DNA of 64,000 nucleotides from Terriglobia bacterium (GCA_032252755.1 JAVUPY010000086.1:1-64000), one strand, 5' to 3'; shown: positions 32,982 through 43,324, numbered from the stretch's first letter. A program made the numbers and translations. Notes: generated by a model from the sequence alone, not told the origin.

Positions 32982-34943
32982 ATGCGCCTTTTATGGCTGC
33001 CTTTCTGCGCCATTCTCGTCCTATCCCCATTAATATTGACAGCACAGCAAGCCCCATTGTCGCAGCGCGTTGTCCAGTACGACATCGATGCGAAGTATGA
33101 CGCGAAGACGCACTCGCTCAACGCCGTTGAAACGCTGACCTGGCACAACTTTACAGGCAAGCCCCAGGACAAATTTCCCTTCCATCTCTATCTCAACGCC
33201 TTTCAGCCGCATTCGACTTTCAACCAGGAATCACGCCGTCGCGGCGGCTTTCGCGAAGGGATGGGGGGCACCGGAAACAAGGGTGAAGGCTCCATCGTGA
33301 TCCAGCAATTTGAAGTCGTAGGCATGGGCGACGGCAAGAGCAAGCTCACATTCCCTACCCCGCAGAACGTGACCGACAAAATCAAGTACGTTCAGCCCGA
33401 CGACGGCAATACGGACGACAAAACGGTCGTTGAGATACCGCTGCCACAGCCAGTCCCGGCGGGCGGCGAAGTGACATTCCGGATCACCTTCCATGACCAG
33501 TTCCCCGAAGTTGTGGCGCGCACCGGCTACAAACGGGACTTCATCCTCGCCGGCCAATGGTTCCCCAAGGTCGGTGTGTGGTGGAAGGGCGCCTGGAACT
33601 GCCACCAGTTCCACGAAAACTCCGAGTTCTTCGCCGACTTCGGCGTCTACAACGTCAACATCACGATGCCGCAGAACTTCATCGATGGCGCCACGGGGAT
33701 AAGGGTCGCGGATAAGAAGAACAACGACGGCACGAAGACAGTTACCTACCACGCCGAAGACGTCCACGACTTCGCCTGGACCGCGGATCCGAACTACAAG
33801 GTCGTAACCGCCACATACACCAACAGCGCCGGGAACAAGACCGACATCCGCATTCTGATGCAGCCCGACCATATGGATACCGCCGAGCGCTACCGGCAGG
33901 TCACGCTCGGATCGATGAAGAAGTTCGACGAGTGGTATGGCCCCTATCCTTACTCCACGCTCACGGTTGTCGATCCCGCGAGCGGCGCCGAGCAGGCAGG
34001 CGGCATGGAATATCCGACCTTCATCACCGGCCTCTCGATGTACCACGTTCCGAAGGGCCTGAAGATGATGCCGGAGGGCGTCGTCGAACACGAGTTCGGC
34101 CACCAGTACTGGTATGGCATGGTGGCTACCAATGAATTCGAGGATGCATGGCTCGACGAAGGGATCAACAGCTATTCGGAAGTGAAGGTGCTCGCCGCGC
34201 TCTACGGTAAAAAGACTGACGTGCTCAACGTCCTGGGCGCGACCATGGGAGATGCCGACGAGCAGCGCATCAGTTACGTGGGTTCAGCCGACCTCGACCC
34301 ATTAACCGATAATGCCTGGGACTACGTTACCTCCAACTCCTACGGTGCTGTCACATACGGCAAAACGGCCACGGTGCTGCTCACGCTCGAGGGCATTATC
34401 GGCGAGCAGAAGATGCAGCAGGCGCTCCGCACCTGGTTCGAGCGCTACAAGTTCACCCATCCCACCGAAGAAGATTTTATGAACACGGTGAACGAAGTTG
34501 CCGGCCAGGATCTCTCGTGGTACTGGGACCAGGCGGTGAAAGGAACGCAGGTTCTGGACTACCGGATACTCAGTGCGAAGTCGTTGAACAATAACTGGAA
34601 ATCAGCCTTCGCGAAGAAAGGTACCGTTCCTTACGACACCATCGTCACCGTGCATCGCAAGGGCGACTTCATAATGCCGGTGCATCTCCAGGTCAAGTTC
34701 GATAATGGCGACGTAGAGAACGCAACCTGGGACGGCAAGGATCGGTGGCATCGATTCGAGTGGCACAAGAACGCTAAGTTCGTCTCGGCGGAAATCGACC
34801 CAACGCACCAGGTCCTGCTCGACAAGGACCTCTTCAACAACAGTTACCTGGCCGAACCCAACGGCAAGGCCACAAGAAAACTTACGGCCTACTGGATGAT
34901 CTTCACACAGTGGTTCGGACAGATGCTTTCTTGGCTCACCTGA
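32982..34943 (+). CDS. Secreted M1-family metallopeptidase
   Basis: A 653-residue exported zinc aminopeptidase-like protein. The signal peptide covers about 1-21. An N-terminal beta domain (30-240) is followed by the thermolysin-like domain. The exopeptidase motif appears as GGMEYP. The zinc site is H370-E371-F-G-H374 with E393 19 residues later (HExxHx18E). Y-type catalytic residues lie in SNSYGAVTYGKTA. AAGGAG is six bases before the ATG. It is followed 45 bp later by a membrane protein gene. Confidence 0.92.
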   Translation: MRLLWLPFCAILVLSPLILTAQQAPLSQRVVQYDIDAKYDAKTHSLNAVETLTWHNFTGKPQDKFPFHLYLNAFQPHSTFNQESRRRGGFREGMGGTGNKGEGSIVIQQFEVVGMGDGKSKLTFPTPQNVTDKIKYVQPDDGNTDDKTVVEIPLPQPVPAGGEVTFRITFHDQFPEVVARTGYKRDFILAGQWFPKVGVWWKGAWNCHQFHENSEFFADFGVYNVNITMPQNFIDGATGIRVADKKNNDGTKTVTYHAEDVHDFAWTADPNYKVVTATYTNSAGNKTDIRILMQPDHMDTAERYRQVTLGSMKKFDEWYGPYPYSTLTVVDPASGAEQAGGMEYPTFITGLSMYHVPKGLKMMPEGVVEHEFGHQYWYGMVATNEFEDAWLDEGINSYSEVKVLAALYGKKTDVLNVLGATMGDADEQRISYVGSADLDPLTDNAWDYVTSNSYGAVTYGKTATVLLTLEGIIGEQKMQQALRTWFERYKFTHPTEEDFMNTVNEVAGQDLSWYWDQAVKGTQVLDYRILSAKSLNNNWKSAFAKKGTVPYDTIVTVHRKGDFIMPVHLQVKFDNGDVENATWDGKDRWHRFEWHKNAKFVSAEIDPTHQVLLDKDLFNNSYLAEPNGKATRKLTAYWMIFTQWFGQMLSWLT

Positions 34944-34988
34944 TCTGAGTCGAAGGCGAGCTTCAAAACTTCAGATCGGGAGGAAAAC

Positions 34989-35972
34989 ATGAGCAAAGGA
35001 ACAGTTGGTACCGGTTGGAGCCTCGTATGGGGCCACAAGAAGATTTTGATATGGGTTTTTGTTGTGAACCTGGTGCTGGGAGCGCTGGCTACTAACACGC
35101 CACGCGTGGAATTCAGTAGTGTGCTCGACCACAGCATGCACGCATCCAGACTGGCGAATGGGTTCGATGTCGCGACTTTCGGCGAACTTCTCAGCAGGCC
35201 CGACATTAATATGACGGCCCTGACGCGGGGCTCCGTCCTGTACTCCTATCTTTTCTTCCTCTTCATGCTGTTCATCGTCGGCGGCATCCTGACTGCCTAT
35301 CGCGAAGACCGTCCGCTCACGGCCGGCGAGTTCTTCGGCTCCAGCGGCGATTATTTCTGGCGGATGGCTCGGCTCTTCCTGATGTCGCTGATCCCGTACG
35401 CAGTGGTCGTGGGGCTTACAGGAATCATTTTCGCGATAGCTTCGCAGGCAGCCAGTGAAAAGACGGCGTTCCAGATCCGGTTGGTCGGCATCGGCATCAG
35501 CGTCGTCCTCGTCCTGCTGGTGCGCCTCTGGTTCGACGTCGCGCAGGTGCGCGCCGTAGCGCAGAACGAGCACGGGATGTTCCGCGACCTGATGCGAGCT
35601 TTCGTGATCTCGTTCAGGGCACTGGGCACGCTGCTCTGGATGTACCTCCGCATCAGCATCGTCGCCTGGGTTTTGCTCGGAGTTGGCTTGTGGGCGTGGA
35701 GCCATCTGCCAGGAAACCAGGTTTGGGCGACATGGTGGCTTCTCGAAGTCGTAATGCTCACCCAGATTTTCGCCCGCCTTTGGCAGCGCGCAGCGTCTGT
35801 CCGCTGGTATGGTTTGTATGCGGAAGAACACCCGGCCGTTGTCGTCGAATACACGACGACGCATCCGGCGGAAATCCCAGGGCCTGAGGTCCTTGCGGCA
35901 CCTGCCGCGCAGCCCGCGACTCCGCAGGCGGAATCCGCCGCCGCACCCGAACCGCCCCCAACACAGTCGTAA
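34989..35972 (+). CDS. Polytopic membrane protein of unknown function
   Basis: A 327-residue protein with about six hydrophobic segments (near 20-37, 85-105, 128-160, 170-188, 213-240, 255-270) and a Pro/Ala-rich C-terminal tail. WSLVWGHKKILIWVFVVNLVLG and the later FRALGTLLWMYLRISIV are reminiscent of DUF-type bacterial membrane proteins with duplicated halves, but I cannot name the family. GGGAGG stands before the ATG. It is probably co-transcribed with the M1 peptidase gene. Confidence 0.75.
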   Translation: MSKGTVGTGWSLVWGHKKILIWVFVVNLVLGALATNTPRVEFSSVLDHSMHASRLANGFDVATFGELLSRPDINMTALTRGSVLYSYLFFLFMLFIVGGILTAYREDRPLTAGEFFGSSGDYFWRMARLFLMSLIPYAVVVGLTGIIFAIASQAASEKTAFQIRLVGIGISVVLVLLVRLWFDVAQVRAVAQNEHGMFRDLMRAFVISFRALGTLLWMYLRISIVAWVLLGVGLWAWSHLPGNQVWATWWLLEVVMLTQIFARLWQRAASVRWYGLYAEEHPAVVVEYTTTHPAEIPGPEVLAAPAAQPATPQAESAAAPEPPPTQS

Positions 35973-35980
35973 TTCTTCCC

Positions 35981-36014
35981 GCCAAAACTAAAGGCGCAGC
36001 TTTTGGCTGCGCCT
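35981..36014 (-). terminator. Rho-independent terminator for acs
   Basis: On the minus strand a 9-bp stem (AGGCGCAGC/GCTGCGCCT) with a 5-nt loop is followed by TTAGTTTT. It also separates the convergent plus-strand gene. Confidence 0.8.
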
Positions 36015-36052
36015 AAGTCTTGCCGCTTCCCTTTGCCGTTCTGCCGTTGTTT

Positions 36053-38020
36053 CTATTCGTCGCTTTCCTTGAGCCGCGCGATCACGTTGAAATCTTCCAG
36101 CGTGGTCGTGTCGCCTTTTACTTCGCCGCTCGTGGCGAGTTCACGCAGCAGGCGCCGCATGATCTTGCCGGAACGGGTCTTCGGCAACTGGTCGGTGAAG
36201 CGAATGTCGTCTGGTTTCGCCATCGCGCCGATTTCCTTCGCCACCCACGCCCGCAGTTCTTCTTTCATATCCTTCGATGGAGTAATGCCACCCTCGAGAG
36301 TTACGAAAGCGCAAACCGCCTGCCCTTTCAGATCGTCTGGACGACCGACGACCGCGGCTTCGGCAACCTTCTCGTGCGCCACCAGCGCTGATTCAATCTC
36401 CATCGTCGACAGCCGGTGTCCGCTGACATTGAGCACGTCGTCTACGCGGCCCATGATCCAGAAGTAGCCGTCTTTGTCCTCGCGCGCGCCGTCGCCCGTG
36501 AAGTAAACGCCCGGAATATCCGACCAGTACTGCTTCACGTAACGGTCAGGATCGCCATAGATGGTGCGGAGCATTGCGGGCCACGGCTTCTTGATCACAA
36601 GGTATCCGCCGGAACCCAGCGGTACTTTTTCCCCGGATCGCGTAACTACTTCCGCCACGATCCCCGGGAATGGACGTGTCCCGGAACCAGGCTTTGCTGG
36701 AATCGCGCCCGGCAACGGCGTGATCATGATCATGCCTGTCTCGGTCTGCCACCATGTATCGACAATCGGGCAGCGGTTCTTGCCAATCACGTCGCGATAC
36801 CACATCCAGGCTTCCGGATTGATCGGTTCGCCAACTGTGCCAAGCAGTCGCAGGCTGTCCATCTTGTGACGGTTCGGCCAGTCGTCGCCCCACTTAATGA
36901 AGGTACGAATCGCGGTCGGCGCCGTGTAGAAAACGTTCACCTTGTGCTTGTCGATGATGGCCCAGAAACGGTCGTACTCCGGGAAGTTCGGCGCGCCCTC
37001 GTACATCATGCTGGTGGCGCCGTTCTGCAGCGGCCCGTAGACGATGTAGCTGTGGCCAGTTACCCAGCCGATGTCAGCCGTGCACCAGAACACGTCCTCG
37101 TCCTTGAGATCGAACACCCACTTCGACGTGATATAGGTTCCGACCGAGTATCCGCCGGTCGTGTGCACAATGCCCTTCGGCTTGCCGGTGGTTCCCGAGG
37201 TGTAGAGGATGTACAGCGGGTGCTCTGCGTCGAGATGCTCGGCCGGGCAGTCATCGCTGGCGGTCGCCATCAGGTCGTGATACCAGTGGTCGCGGCCTTC
37301 TTCCATTTTCACCGGCGAACCGGTGCGCTTGAGCACCACGACGTGCTTCACGCTCGGACAACGGTGCAGCGCCTCATCAACCGTGTTCTTCAGCTTGACC
37401 TCGGTGCCGCGCCGATGACCGCCATCTTGCGTGATGACCGCAACCGCATGCTGATCGACCACGCGATCGACAATGGCATTCGCTGAGAATCCACCGAAGA
37501 TCACCGAGTGCACCGCGCCGATGCGCGCACACGCCAGCATAGCCACCGGAAGCTCCGGCACCATGCCCATGTAAATGGCAACGCGATCGCCCTTCTGGAT
37601 CCCAAGACTCTTCAGTACGTTCGCGAACTTCTGCACTTCGACGAGAAGTTGCTGATACGTCAGCGTGCGAGTGTCGCCGGGTTCGCCTTCCCAGATCAGG
37701 GCGGCCTTGTTCCGGCGCCAGGTCTTCACGTGCCGGTCCAGGCAGTTGTAGGAGAGGTTGATCTCGCCGCCGACGAACCATTTCGCCCACGGCGAATTCC
37801 ACTCCAGGACCTTGTCCCATTTCTTGAACCAGTGCAGTTCTTCGGCAATGCCACCCCAGAACTTCTCCGGATTGTCCTTCGCCTCTTGGTAAATACGCTC
37901 GTACTCTTCCAGGCTCTTCACATGAGCCTTCGCTGCGAATTCCGGGCTGGGCGGGAAAACACGAGTTTCCTGCAAGATTGAATCGATGTTTGCTTGTGAT
38001 ATGGCTGGTGTATTCGCCAT
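36053..38020 (-). CDS. acs: Acetyl-CoA synthetase (AMP-forming)
   Basis: A 655-residue enzyme making acetyl-CoA from acetate, ATP and CoA. The adenylation motif is [30 protein letters not shown] is the family A5 motif. [33 protein letters not shown] and the C-terminal [11 protein letters not shown], whose lysine is the usual acetylation target, are present. The length matches Acs. CGGAGG stands upstream of the ATG. It is the last gene of the porin-DUF485-symporter-acs set; a terminator follows. Confidence 0.96.
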   Translation of the reverse strand: MANTPAISQANIDSILQETRVFPPSPEFAAKAHVKSLEEYERIYQEAKDNPEKFWGGIAEELHWFKKWDKVLEWNSPWAKWFVGGEINLSYNCLDRHVKTWRRNKAALIWEGEPGDTRTLTYQQLLVEVQKFANVLKSLGIQKGDRVAIYMGMVPELPVAMLACARIGAVHSVIFGGFSANAIVDRVVDQHAVAVITQDGGHRRGTEVKLKNTVDEALHRCPSVKHVVVLKRTGSPVKMEEGRDHWYHDLMATASDDCPAEHLDAEHPLYILYTSGTTGKPKGIVHTTGGYSVGTYITSKWVFDLKDEDVFWCTADIGWVTGHSYIVYGPLQNGATSMMYEGAPNFPEYDRFWAIIDKHKVNVFYTAPTAIRTFIKWGDDWPNRHKMDSLRLLGTVGEPINPEAWMWYRDVIGKNRCPIVDTWWQTETGMIMITPLPGAIPAKPGSGTRPFPGIVAEVVTRSGEKVPLGSGGYLVIKKPWPAMLRTIYGDPDRYVKQYWSDIPGVYFTGDGAREDKDGYFWIMGRVDDVLNVSGHRLSTMEIESALVAHEKVAEAAVVGRPDDLKGQAVCAFVTLEGGITPSKDMKEELRAWVAKEIGAMAKPDDIRFTDQLPKTRSGKIMRRLLRELATSGEVKGDTTTLEDFNVIARLKESDE

Positions 38021-38146
38021 CCTTGAATATTCCTCCGTACCTTCTGGACTGCGGAGCGACCGTTACTTTAATGCTTTCGCAAAAAGATTGCGAGTGGGGC
38101 TAAAAACCGTGCCTCTCAGTTGGTTCTTCGATCAAAGTTGTTTGCA

Positions 38147-38230
38147 CCCCACATCTGCCGAAGCTGCCAGATGTGGGGTTGTAACCGCGATATCCGTGCC
38201 CCACGTCCGCCGTAGTCGGCAGACGTGGGG
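38147..38230 (-). repeat. Two tandem family A palindromes after actP
   Basis: Two 32-bp stem-loops (38147-38178, 38199-38230) with arms CCCCACATCTG and CCCCACGTC. Between copies a stem A-T pair is replaced by G-C, so pairing is kept. The nearer copy begins six bases after the actP stop codon. Confidence 0.88.
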
Positions 38231-38236
38231 ATGTTC

Positions 38237-39826
38237 TTAGTGTGCCGAGGCTTTCTCGGCTCCCAGGCCCGTGTTGGCACGAACCTCGAGTTCCGTGAAC
38301 TTTGCTTCGGCCATAGGTTCACGTCCGCCGATCAAAGCTCCCAAGTATGCACCGAGGAACCCAATCGGAACGCTGAGAATCCCGGGATTCTCGAGCGGGA
38401 AGATGGCTGCATGGTTGATGAAGTGCTTTCCGTCCGTACCCATCAGGCTCGGGCTGAGGAAGATCAGCACGATCGATGCAACCAGTCCTGCTGCCAGTCC
38501 CCAGACCGCTCCCGCCGTGTTGAAGCGCTTCCAGAAGATCGAAAGCAGGATGACGGGAACGTTGGCCGAGGCCGCTACTGCGAATGCCAGCGCGACCAGG
38601 AAAGCCACATTGGCAGCCGGTCCGAGCATGAGGGCAATTGCGATGGCAACCGCTCCCACGACGAACGCCGCAATACGTGCGACGCGCCGCTCTTCGCCCG
38701 GCGAACGCTCGGTTCCGTTGTGAACGATGTTCGTCCAAACGTCATGAGCGAACGAGGTAGAAGCCGAGATCGTAAGGCCGGCGACCACCGCAAGGATCGT
38801 CGCAAACGCGATGGCGCAAATGAACGCGAAGAACACCGAACCCGCCAGTGCATTGGCCAGCAGCGGCGCGCTCATGTTGATGCCACCGTTCTTGCCGATG
38901 AAGTCGCGACCGACAATCGTCGCAGCTCCGAACCCAAGGAATGTGGTCATGATGTAGAAGCTGCCGATCAGAACCATCGCCCACACTACGGAGTGACGGG
39001 CCGTCTTAGCATCCGGCACCGTATAGAACCGTACGAGAATGTGCGGAAGCCCCGCGGTTCCGAAGATCAGCGCGATGCCAAGCGAGATCAGGTCGAGCGC
39101 CCCGTAAGGTGGCTTGAAGCGCAAGCCCGGCTGCAGGAAGTCCTGCACGACAGGCTTTCCACCCGCACCGGTGTAGTGCACCTGCGTTACGGCGCTGAAG
39201 AACTCGCCAAAGCTGAAGTGGAAGTGCGCCATCACGAGGACGCTCAGCAGCACGGTGCCGGCCATGAGCAGGATTGCCTTCACGATCTGCACCCAGGTCG
39301 TCGCGATCATGCCGCCGAAGACCACGTAAATGATCATCAGGACGCCCACGCCGATGACGGCCGTGTGATAGCTGATGTGACTGTCCTTCAGTAGCAGTGC
39401 CACCAGCGCTCCGGCACCGACCATCTGCGCGATCATGTAAAACGTGCTCACGACAAGCGTGCTCAGGGAAGCCATCGCGCGAACCGGCTTTGGTCTCAAC
39501 CGGTACGCAAGCACGTCGGCCATGGTGTACTTGCCCGCATTGCGCAACGGTTCGGCGACGATCAGCAGCACCGTCAGATATGCCACCAGCCATCCGACCG
39601 AGTACATGAAGCCGTCATAGCCGAAGAATGCGATCAATCCGGCGATGCCGAGGAAGGATGCAGCGCTCATGTAATCACCGGCGACGGCTACTCCGTTCTG
39701 CCACGCGGTGATTCTCCGGTTCGCCGCAAAATACGACGCGGTTGAACTGGAGCGCTTCGCCGCCCACGCAGTGATGCCCAGGGTGACTACGATGAAGGCG
39801 AGGAAAAGCAATAGTGTAGTGTTCAT
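38237..39826 (-). CDS. actP: Sodium:solute symporter (ActP-like acetate permease)
   Basis: A 529-residue SSS-family carrier with about 13 membrane segments. [36 protein letters not shown] is the ActP-type N-terminal signature, and [24 protein letters not shown] is the family loop. By homology and context it co-transports acetate or similar short acids with a cation. Its start overlaps the DUF485 gene stop by 4 bp. Paired palindromes separate it from acs. Confidence 0.93.
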   Translation of the reverse strand: MNTTLLLFLAFIVVTLGITAWAAKRSSSTASYFAANRRITAWQNGVAVAGDYMSAASFLGIAGLIAFFGYDGFMYSVGWLVAYLTVLLIVAEPLRNAGKYTMADVLAYRLRPKPVRAMASLSTLVVSTFYMIAQMVGAGALVALLLKDSHISYHTAVIGVGVLMIIYVVFGGMIATTWVQIVKAILLMAGTVLLSVLVMAHFHFSFGEFFSAVTQVHYTGAGGKPVVQDFLQPGLRFKPPYGALDLISLGIALIFGTAGLPHILVRFYTVPDAKTARHSVVWAMVLIGSFYIMTTFLGFGAATIVGRDFIGKNGGINMSAPLLANALAGSVFFAFICAIAFATILAVVAGLTISASTSFAHDVWTNIVHNGTERSPGEERRVARIAAFVVGAVAIAIALMLGPAANVAFLVALAFAVAASANVPVILLSIFWKRFNTAGAVWGLAAGLVASIVLIFLSPSLMGTDGKHFINHAAIFPLENPGILSVPIGFLGAYLGALIGGREPMAEAKFTELEVRANTGLGAEKASAH

Positions 39827-40185
39827 TGTCCGGTCACCTTCACTTTCCCTTCCTCCTCCAGTCGTTGCATAATGCGCGCCCCGTACGCGTCAAATTTCTT
39901 GGCGGCGCGCACATAGAGGAAAGCGATGATCCATGAAACGAAGAACTGTGAAAGCGCGAACAGGTAGGCTATGTTCACCTGTCCCCAAACTTTACGATCC
40001 ATGAAGGCCGGGAAATACCCGACCAGGATGGGCAACGCAAAGTAGTAGGCGATGAAGAAAATGGTTGCCGGAACGACGAATCCCACCTTAGCCAGAAGCA
40101 GAAGGCGAAATTCGTCCATTTCCGCGACGCGGTCCCATTGGCTTTTGCCGTCGGGGTTTGCGGCCTGCGACACCGTATCAGCCAT
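39823..40185 (-). CDS. DUF485 membrane protein (YjcH-like)
   Basis: A 120-residue protein with two membrane helices (about 35-55 and 75-95) and charged ends. [32 protein letters not shown] and ISYLF-like [24 protein letters not shown] fit DUF485. In enterobacteria the homologue YjcH lies between acs and actP. Its exact job is unknown; a helper subunit of the symporter is a fair guess. It is coupled to actP and lies 12 bp after the porin gene. Confidence 0.92.
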   Translation of the reverse strand: MADTVSQAANPDGKSQWDRVAEMDEFRLLLLAKVGFVVPATIFFIAYYFALPILVGYFPAFMDRKVWGQVNIAYLFALSQFFVSWIIAFLYVRAAKKFDAYGARIMQRLEEEGKVKVTGQ

Positions 40186-40197
40186 GGTCTCTCCTAA

Positions 40198-42063
40198 TTA
40201 GAAACTGAAAATCGTTGAAAATTCACTGCGCACGTCATGCCACGAACTCGCGACACCGCCATTCCAGATCGGCGTTACGTAAGTTGGGCCAGCGCCGGGA
40301 CCTGAAAGTTTCGTGTCATAGTACGACTGTTCGTATCCGAAAGTGACCAGGGAGTTGAGCTTCCAAAACAAGGTCCCCGCGAACAAACTGCTGCGATCGC
40401 GGTTGCCCATGGAATTGTCCGCCACTGCCGGCGCCCTCCGGACATCCCGCGCGTACGGATCGTCAACGCTGTAGTGCAGGTACATCTGCCATCCCGCGTT
40501 GCGACCAGCAGGGTCGGCGTGGAAGATCCGGCTCAGCGGGAATCCCAGGTTCACAAACCCGCCCGCCGTACGAATCGGTCTTTGCGGTGCTACGACGTAC
40601 GCCGTGCCGTTGTTGCCGAACGTAACGGTATTACCATCCACGCCTGTCGCCGTCAGCAACCCGGTCAGGCCGGTGGTATCCGTGAAATTCGAGTACAGGC
40701 CGTTGACGAAGAAGAACCGCAGGTCCTCGCCGTTGTAATACTTGGCAAGCAGCGTAACGTACCGCGTCGGCAACTGCATTTCCAGCGAAACGCCGTTTTG
40801 GCTGCTGCTGACGCTGGTTCCATTCGGAAACGCGCTCTGCGCCGCCGCGGGAACATTCGCCTTGGCCACGTAAATGCGCCGTTCGCCGTTCATCGCGCTG
40901 ATGATGAACTGTGCCGGCACCACTCCAGGCGCTTTATCCAGTTGCCATTGAAACACCAGCCGTCCCTGTATTTCCGGGCGCGCCGAATCCGGTCCCTGGC
41001 GCTCACCGTAACCCAGTTGACTGGCGAGGTCGGTGGGTGGCAATCCTGACGACGGCGTCACAATCGCAAACTCGGGTCCTATACCGAATTTCCGGTCACC
41101 GCCGAAGGTGTGGAACAAGCCGACTCGGAGCTGGGGATCCCGTTCATAGAGCGTTCCGAAGCCCAGGCCCAGGCCGGTCGTCTCCAGCAGGTTTGGCAGC
41201 GTCGATGAACCGAAGGGCGTCCAATCCTGCCCAAACAATCCAAAAACACTGGTCCGATCCGTCGTCTTGTAGTCGATTCGACCATAAGCCAACCGAATCG
41301 AAGGCATGCTCGATCTCATACTGGAGATGTTGCGGTTGTTGACGCGCGAGAAGTTTCCTTCGAAATCAAACTCGACTTTGCCGGTTATGGAGAGATTCGG
41401 GCTGAGGTCCGGCCATTCAAACATTGCTCCCAGCCGTGTCGACCGCGCCTTGACATGAAATTCACCGCCGGGGTTCGGGCCTGTATCGATGGAGCCTATG
41501 AACCCGGGCAATGGGAAATCGTTGCCATACGGAGACGATGTGTCGTCGATGACGCTCATCTTCACGAATCCGTAGAATTTCAGCAACGCACCCGAACCGA
41601 GTTTAACGTCGGGGATCAATCCCTTCTTCGAAGGCTCGAGTTGGAGAACGCGCAGCGGCGCGACTGCCGGTATGAAGGTGGGAGCCGGCGGCTTGGATTC
41701 TGTCGGTTTCGCCGCCTGCGGTGTGGAAGCCGTCGTAGTCAAGACGGCAGGTTTATATGTGGCAGCCGGTTGCGAGCCGGTTGATACCGGGGTCACAGTC
41801 AACTGGTCGAGATCAGCGTTTGAAAGCACGCCCTTCTGCTTCAGCAGGTAAAGCAGCTTTTCACGCTGATTGTTGCCCGTTCCGATAAAGCGGGCTTCGT
41901 CAGAGGTGATTACGCCTTTCTCTACAAGAACACGAACCAGGGGGTCCTGTGTGACGGGACCGCCCGTGGTAGCAGTCTGAGCTGCCTGTTGCGCCCAGAG
42001 AAAAGTTGTGGGGATCAAAAGCAGCGCCAATATGGCGCTGAAGAACGTCAAGTGTCGCTTCAT
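40198..42063 (-). CDS. Outer-membrane porin-like protein
   Basis: A 621-residue exported protein with signal peptide 1-25. Residues about 40-85 form a helical, periplasmic segment (LVRVLVEKGVITSDEARF, LLYLLKQKGVLSNADLDQL) like the short repeats before many acidobacterial and delta-proteobacterial porins. A Thr/Pro/Ala linker precedes a beta-barrel of amphipathic strands from about 165 to the C-terminal Phe (SEFSTIFSF), typical for Bam-inserted barrels. Position at the head of the acetate set suggests it lets short-chain acids through the outer membrane (inference). Confidence 0.85.
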   Translation of the reverse strand: MKRHLTFFSAILALLLIPTTFLWAQQAAQTATTGGPVTQDPLVRVLVEKGVITSDEARFIGTGNNQREKLLYLLKQKGVLSNADLDQLTVTPVSTGSQPAATYKPAVLTTTASTPQAAKPTESKPPAPTFIPAVAPLRVLQLEPSKKGLIPDVKLGSGALLKFYGFVKMSVIDDTSSPYGNDFPLPGFIGSIDTGPNPGGEFHVKARSTRLGAMFEWPDLSPNLSITGKVEFDFEGNFSRVNNRNISSMRSSMPSIRLAYGRIDYKTTDRTSVFGLFGQDWTPFGSSTLPNLLETTGLGLGFGTLYERDPQLRVGLFHTFGGDRKFGIGPEFAIVTPSSGLPPTDLASQLGYGERQGPDSARPEIQGRLVFQWQLDKAPGVVPAQFIISAMNGERRIYVAKANVPAAAQSAFPNGTSVSSSQNGVSLEMQLPTRYVTLLAKYYNGEDLRFFFVNGLYSNFTDTTGLTGLLTATGVDGNTVTFGNNGTAYVVAPQRPIRTAGGFVNLGFPLSRIFHADPAGRNAGWQMYLHYSVDDPYARDVRRAPAVADNSMGNRDRSSLFAGTLFWKLNSLVTFGYEQSYYDTKLSGPGAGPTYVTPIWNGGVASSWHDVRSEFSTIFSF

Positions 42064-42560
42064 TTCGGCGAGACCTCCTGTATCTCAGCCGCGGGCCGTT
42101 TGATAATGCCTGGGGGATAAGGCCTTTTCTTATGAACAGCTTTCTGCAGCAGGAGGACTGCAAGTAAATAAGCAGGTATAAAACGATCGAGGACGATGGC
42201 AGGTCCGGCCGGTTAAAGAGGGTCGAAATCATGTATTAGACCGCGCTCCCTGGCCGGGATACACTCCGGCCTCCGTCAGGCACAACCGAACAGCGAAGGG
42301 GATGTTTCACCATCCCGGCTGCGCCCAACTGCGTCACGCGACGATGTGACCGGCAGCCCTCGCCCTTGGTCGAGTTTGCGCATTCTCGCGGAGCCATCGA
42401 CCCAAAGTCTGTGAGCCGTCTACCCCATCTCTGTAATGGGCGTCACAACCCTTTTGTGATATAAGTCAGCAGCATAGGGGCCCGTGGAGCGGTTTTCCGG
42501 GGCAAAGTCGAGAATTTGAGTCCGGCGGCGGATGATAAAATCTAAGTAACGGGAGGCACT
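42064..42560. other. Divergent promoter region, possible structured leader
   Basis: The region separates the porin gene (minus) and the Crp/Fnr gene (plus). It holds two GC-rich hairpins (GGCCGG/CCGGCC at 42252-42271, GGGATG/CATCCC at 42299-42316), a dyad TCACAA-N5-TTGTGA (42443-42459), and the 16-mer promoter-like block at 42527-42542. I cannot match a known riboswitch. Confidence 0.5.
42527..42542 (+). promoter_or_regulatory. Putative promoter core of the Crp/Fnr gene
   Basis: GGCGGATGATAAAATC, identical to 2761-2776. It ends 18 bp before the GTG start, with GGGAGG between as ribosome binding site, so any transcript starting here would have a very short leader. Confidence 0.4.
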
Positions 42561-43277
42561 GTGGGAGCGCCATACGGCCTGGAACTCGTTGAGAACTGCC
42601 TGATCTGCAAGCTGCGGACGGATGCGTTTTTCTGCGGCCTGCCCAAGACTTCTCTTGAAGCTTTCGAAAAAATCAAATTCACCGCCGCATATCCGGCTGG
42701 CGCCGTCCTCTTCGTGGAGGGTCAGTCGCCGCGCGGAATCTACATGCTCTGTAAAGGGCGGGTGAAACTCTCGACGACATCCAGCGATGGCAAGACCTTG
42801 ATCCTGAAAATCGCGCAGCCCGGCGAGGTCCTCGGTCTCCATGCCACGGTTTCGAGCACGCCGTACGAAATCACCGCCGAAACCGGACAGCCTTGCCAAC
42901 TTAATTTCATCAAGCGCGACGATTTCCTGCGCTTCCTCCAGGTGCATGGCGATGCCTGCCTCAAGGCCGCCCAGCACCTCAGTCGCGATTGCCAGTCCGC
43001 CTACCAGCAGATCCGTTCGCTCGGCCTTTCTCATTCCGCCCCCGAACGCCTCGCCCGCCTGCTTCTGGAATGGGCACACGGCGACGGCGCCGATGCGGAG
43101 GGGATGCGCATCAAGGTTGCCCTTACACACGAAGAGATCGCACAGATCATCGGCACGTCGCGAGAGACCGTAACGCGGACTCTTGCGGACTTCCGCAAAA
43201 AGCAGATCGCGGTTCTCAAGGGCTCCACACTTTTGATCAAGAACAAGCCCGCACTTGAACGCCTGATAGGCTCATGA
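42561..43277 (+). CDS. Crp/Fnr-family regulator with FNR-like cysteines
   Basis: A 238-residue transcription factor. Cys13, Cys16 and Cys25 (NCLICKLRTDAFFC) plus Cys112 (QPCQL) match the layout of the [4Fe-4S] ligands of FNR (three N-terminal, one central), so oxygen or redox sensing is likely. A cyclic-nucleotide-like beta-barrel (about 40-125) precedes the dimer helix and a winged helix (about 188-225). The recognition helix GTSRETVTRTL has the CRP-type Arg-Glu-xx-xArg pattern, predicting GTGA half-sites. GTG start with GGGAGG four bases upstream. A terminator follows, then a candidate binding site at 43551. Confidence 0.92.
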   Translation: MGAPYGLELVENCLICKLRTDAFFCGLPKTSLEAFEKIKFTAAYPAGAVLFVEGQSPRGIYMLCKGRVKLSTTSSDGKTLILKIAQPGEVLGLHATVSSTPYEITAETGQPCQLNFIKRDDFLRFLQVHGDACLKAAQHLSRDCQSAYQQIRSLGLSHSAPERLARLLLEWAHGDGADAEGMRIKVALTHEEIAQIIGTSRETVTRTLADFRKKQIAVLKGSTLLIKNKPALERLIGS

Positions 43278-43295
43278 TTTCATGACTCGTCCTTG

Positions 43296-43324
43296 ACCCG
43301 GCCATTGCGGCCGGGTTTCTCTTT
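43296..43324 (+). terminator. Rho-independent terminator of the Crp/Fnr gene
   Basis: An 8-bp stem (ACCCGGCC/GGCCGGGT) with a 5-nt loop is followed by TTCTCTTT, 19 bases after the stop. Confidence 0.82.

Noticed and set aside
42252-42316. Known riboswitch (cobalamin, TPP or c-di-GMP type)
   Set aside because: I looked for the conserved boxes of these classes on both strands and did not see them.
42443-42459. TCACAA-N5-TTGTGA as a CRP operator
   Set aside because: Half-sites point outward and the spacing differs from TGTGA-N6-TCACA; kept only as an unexplained dyad.
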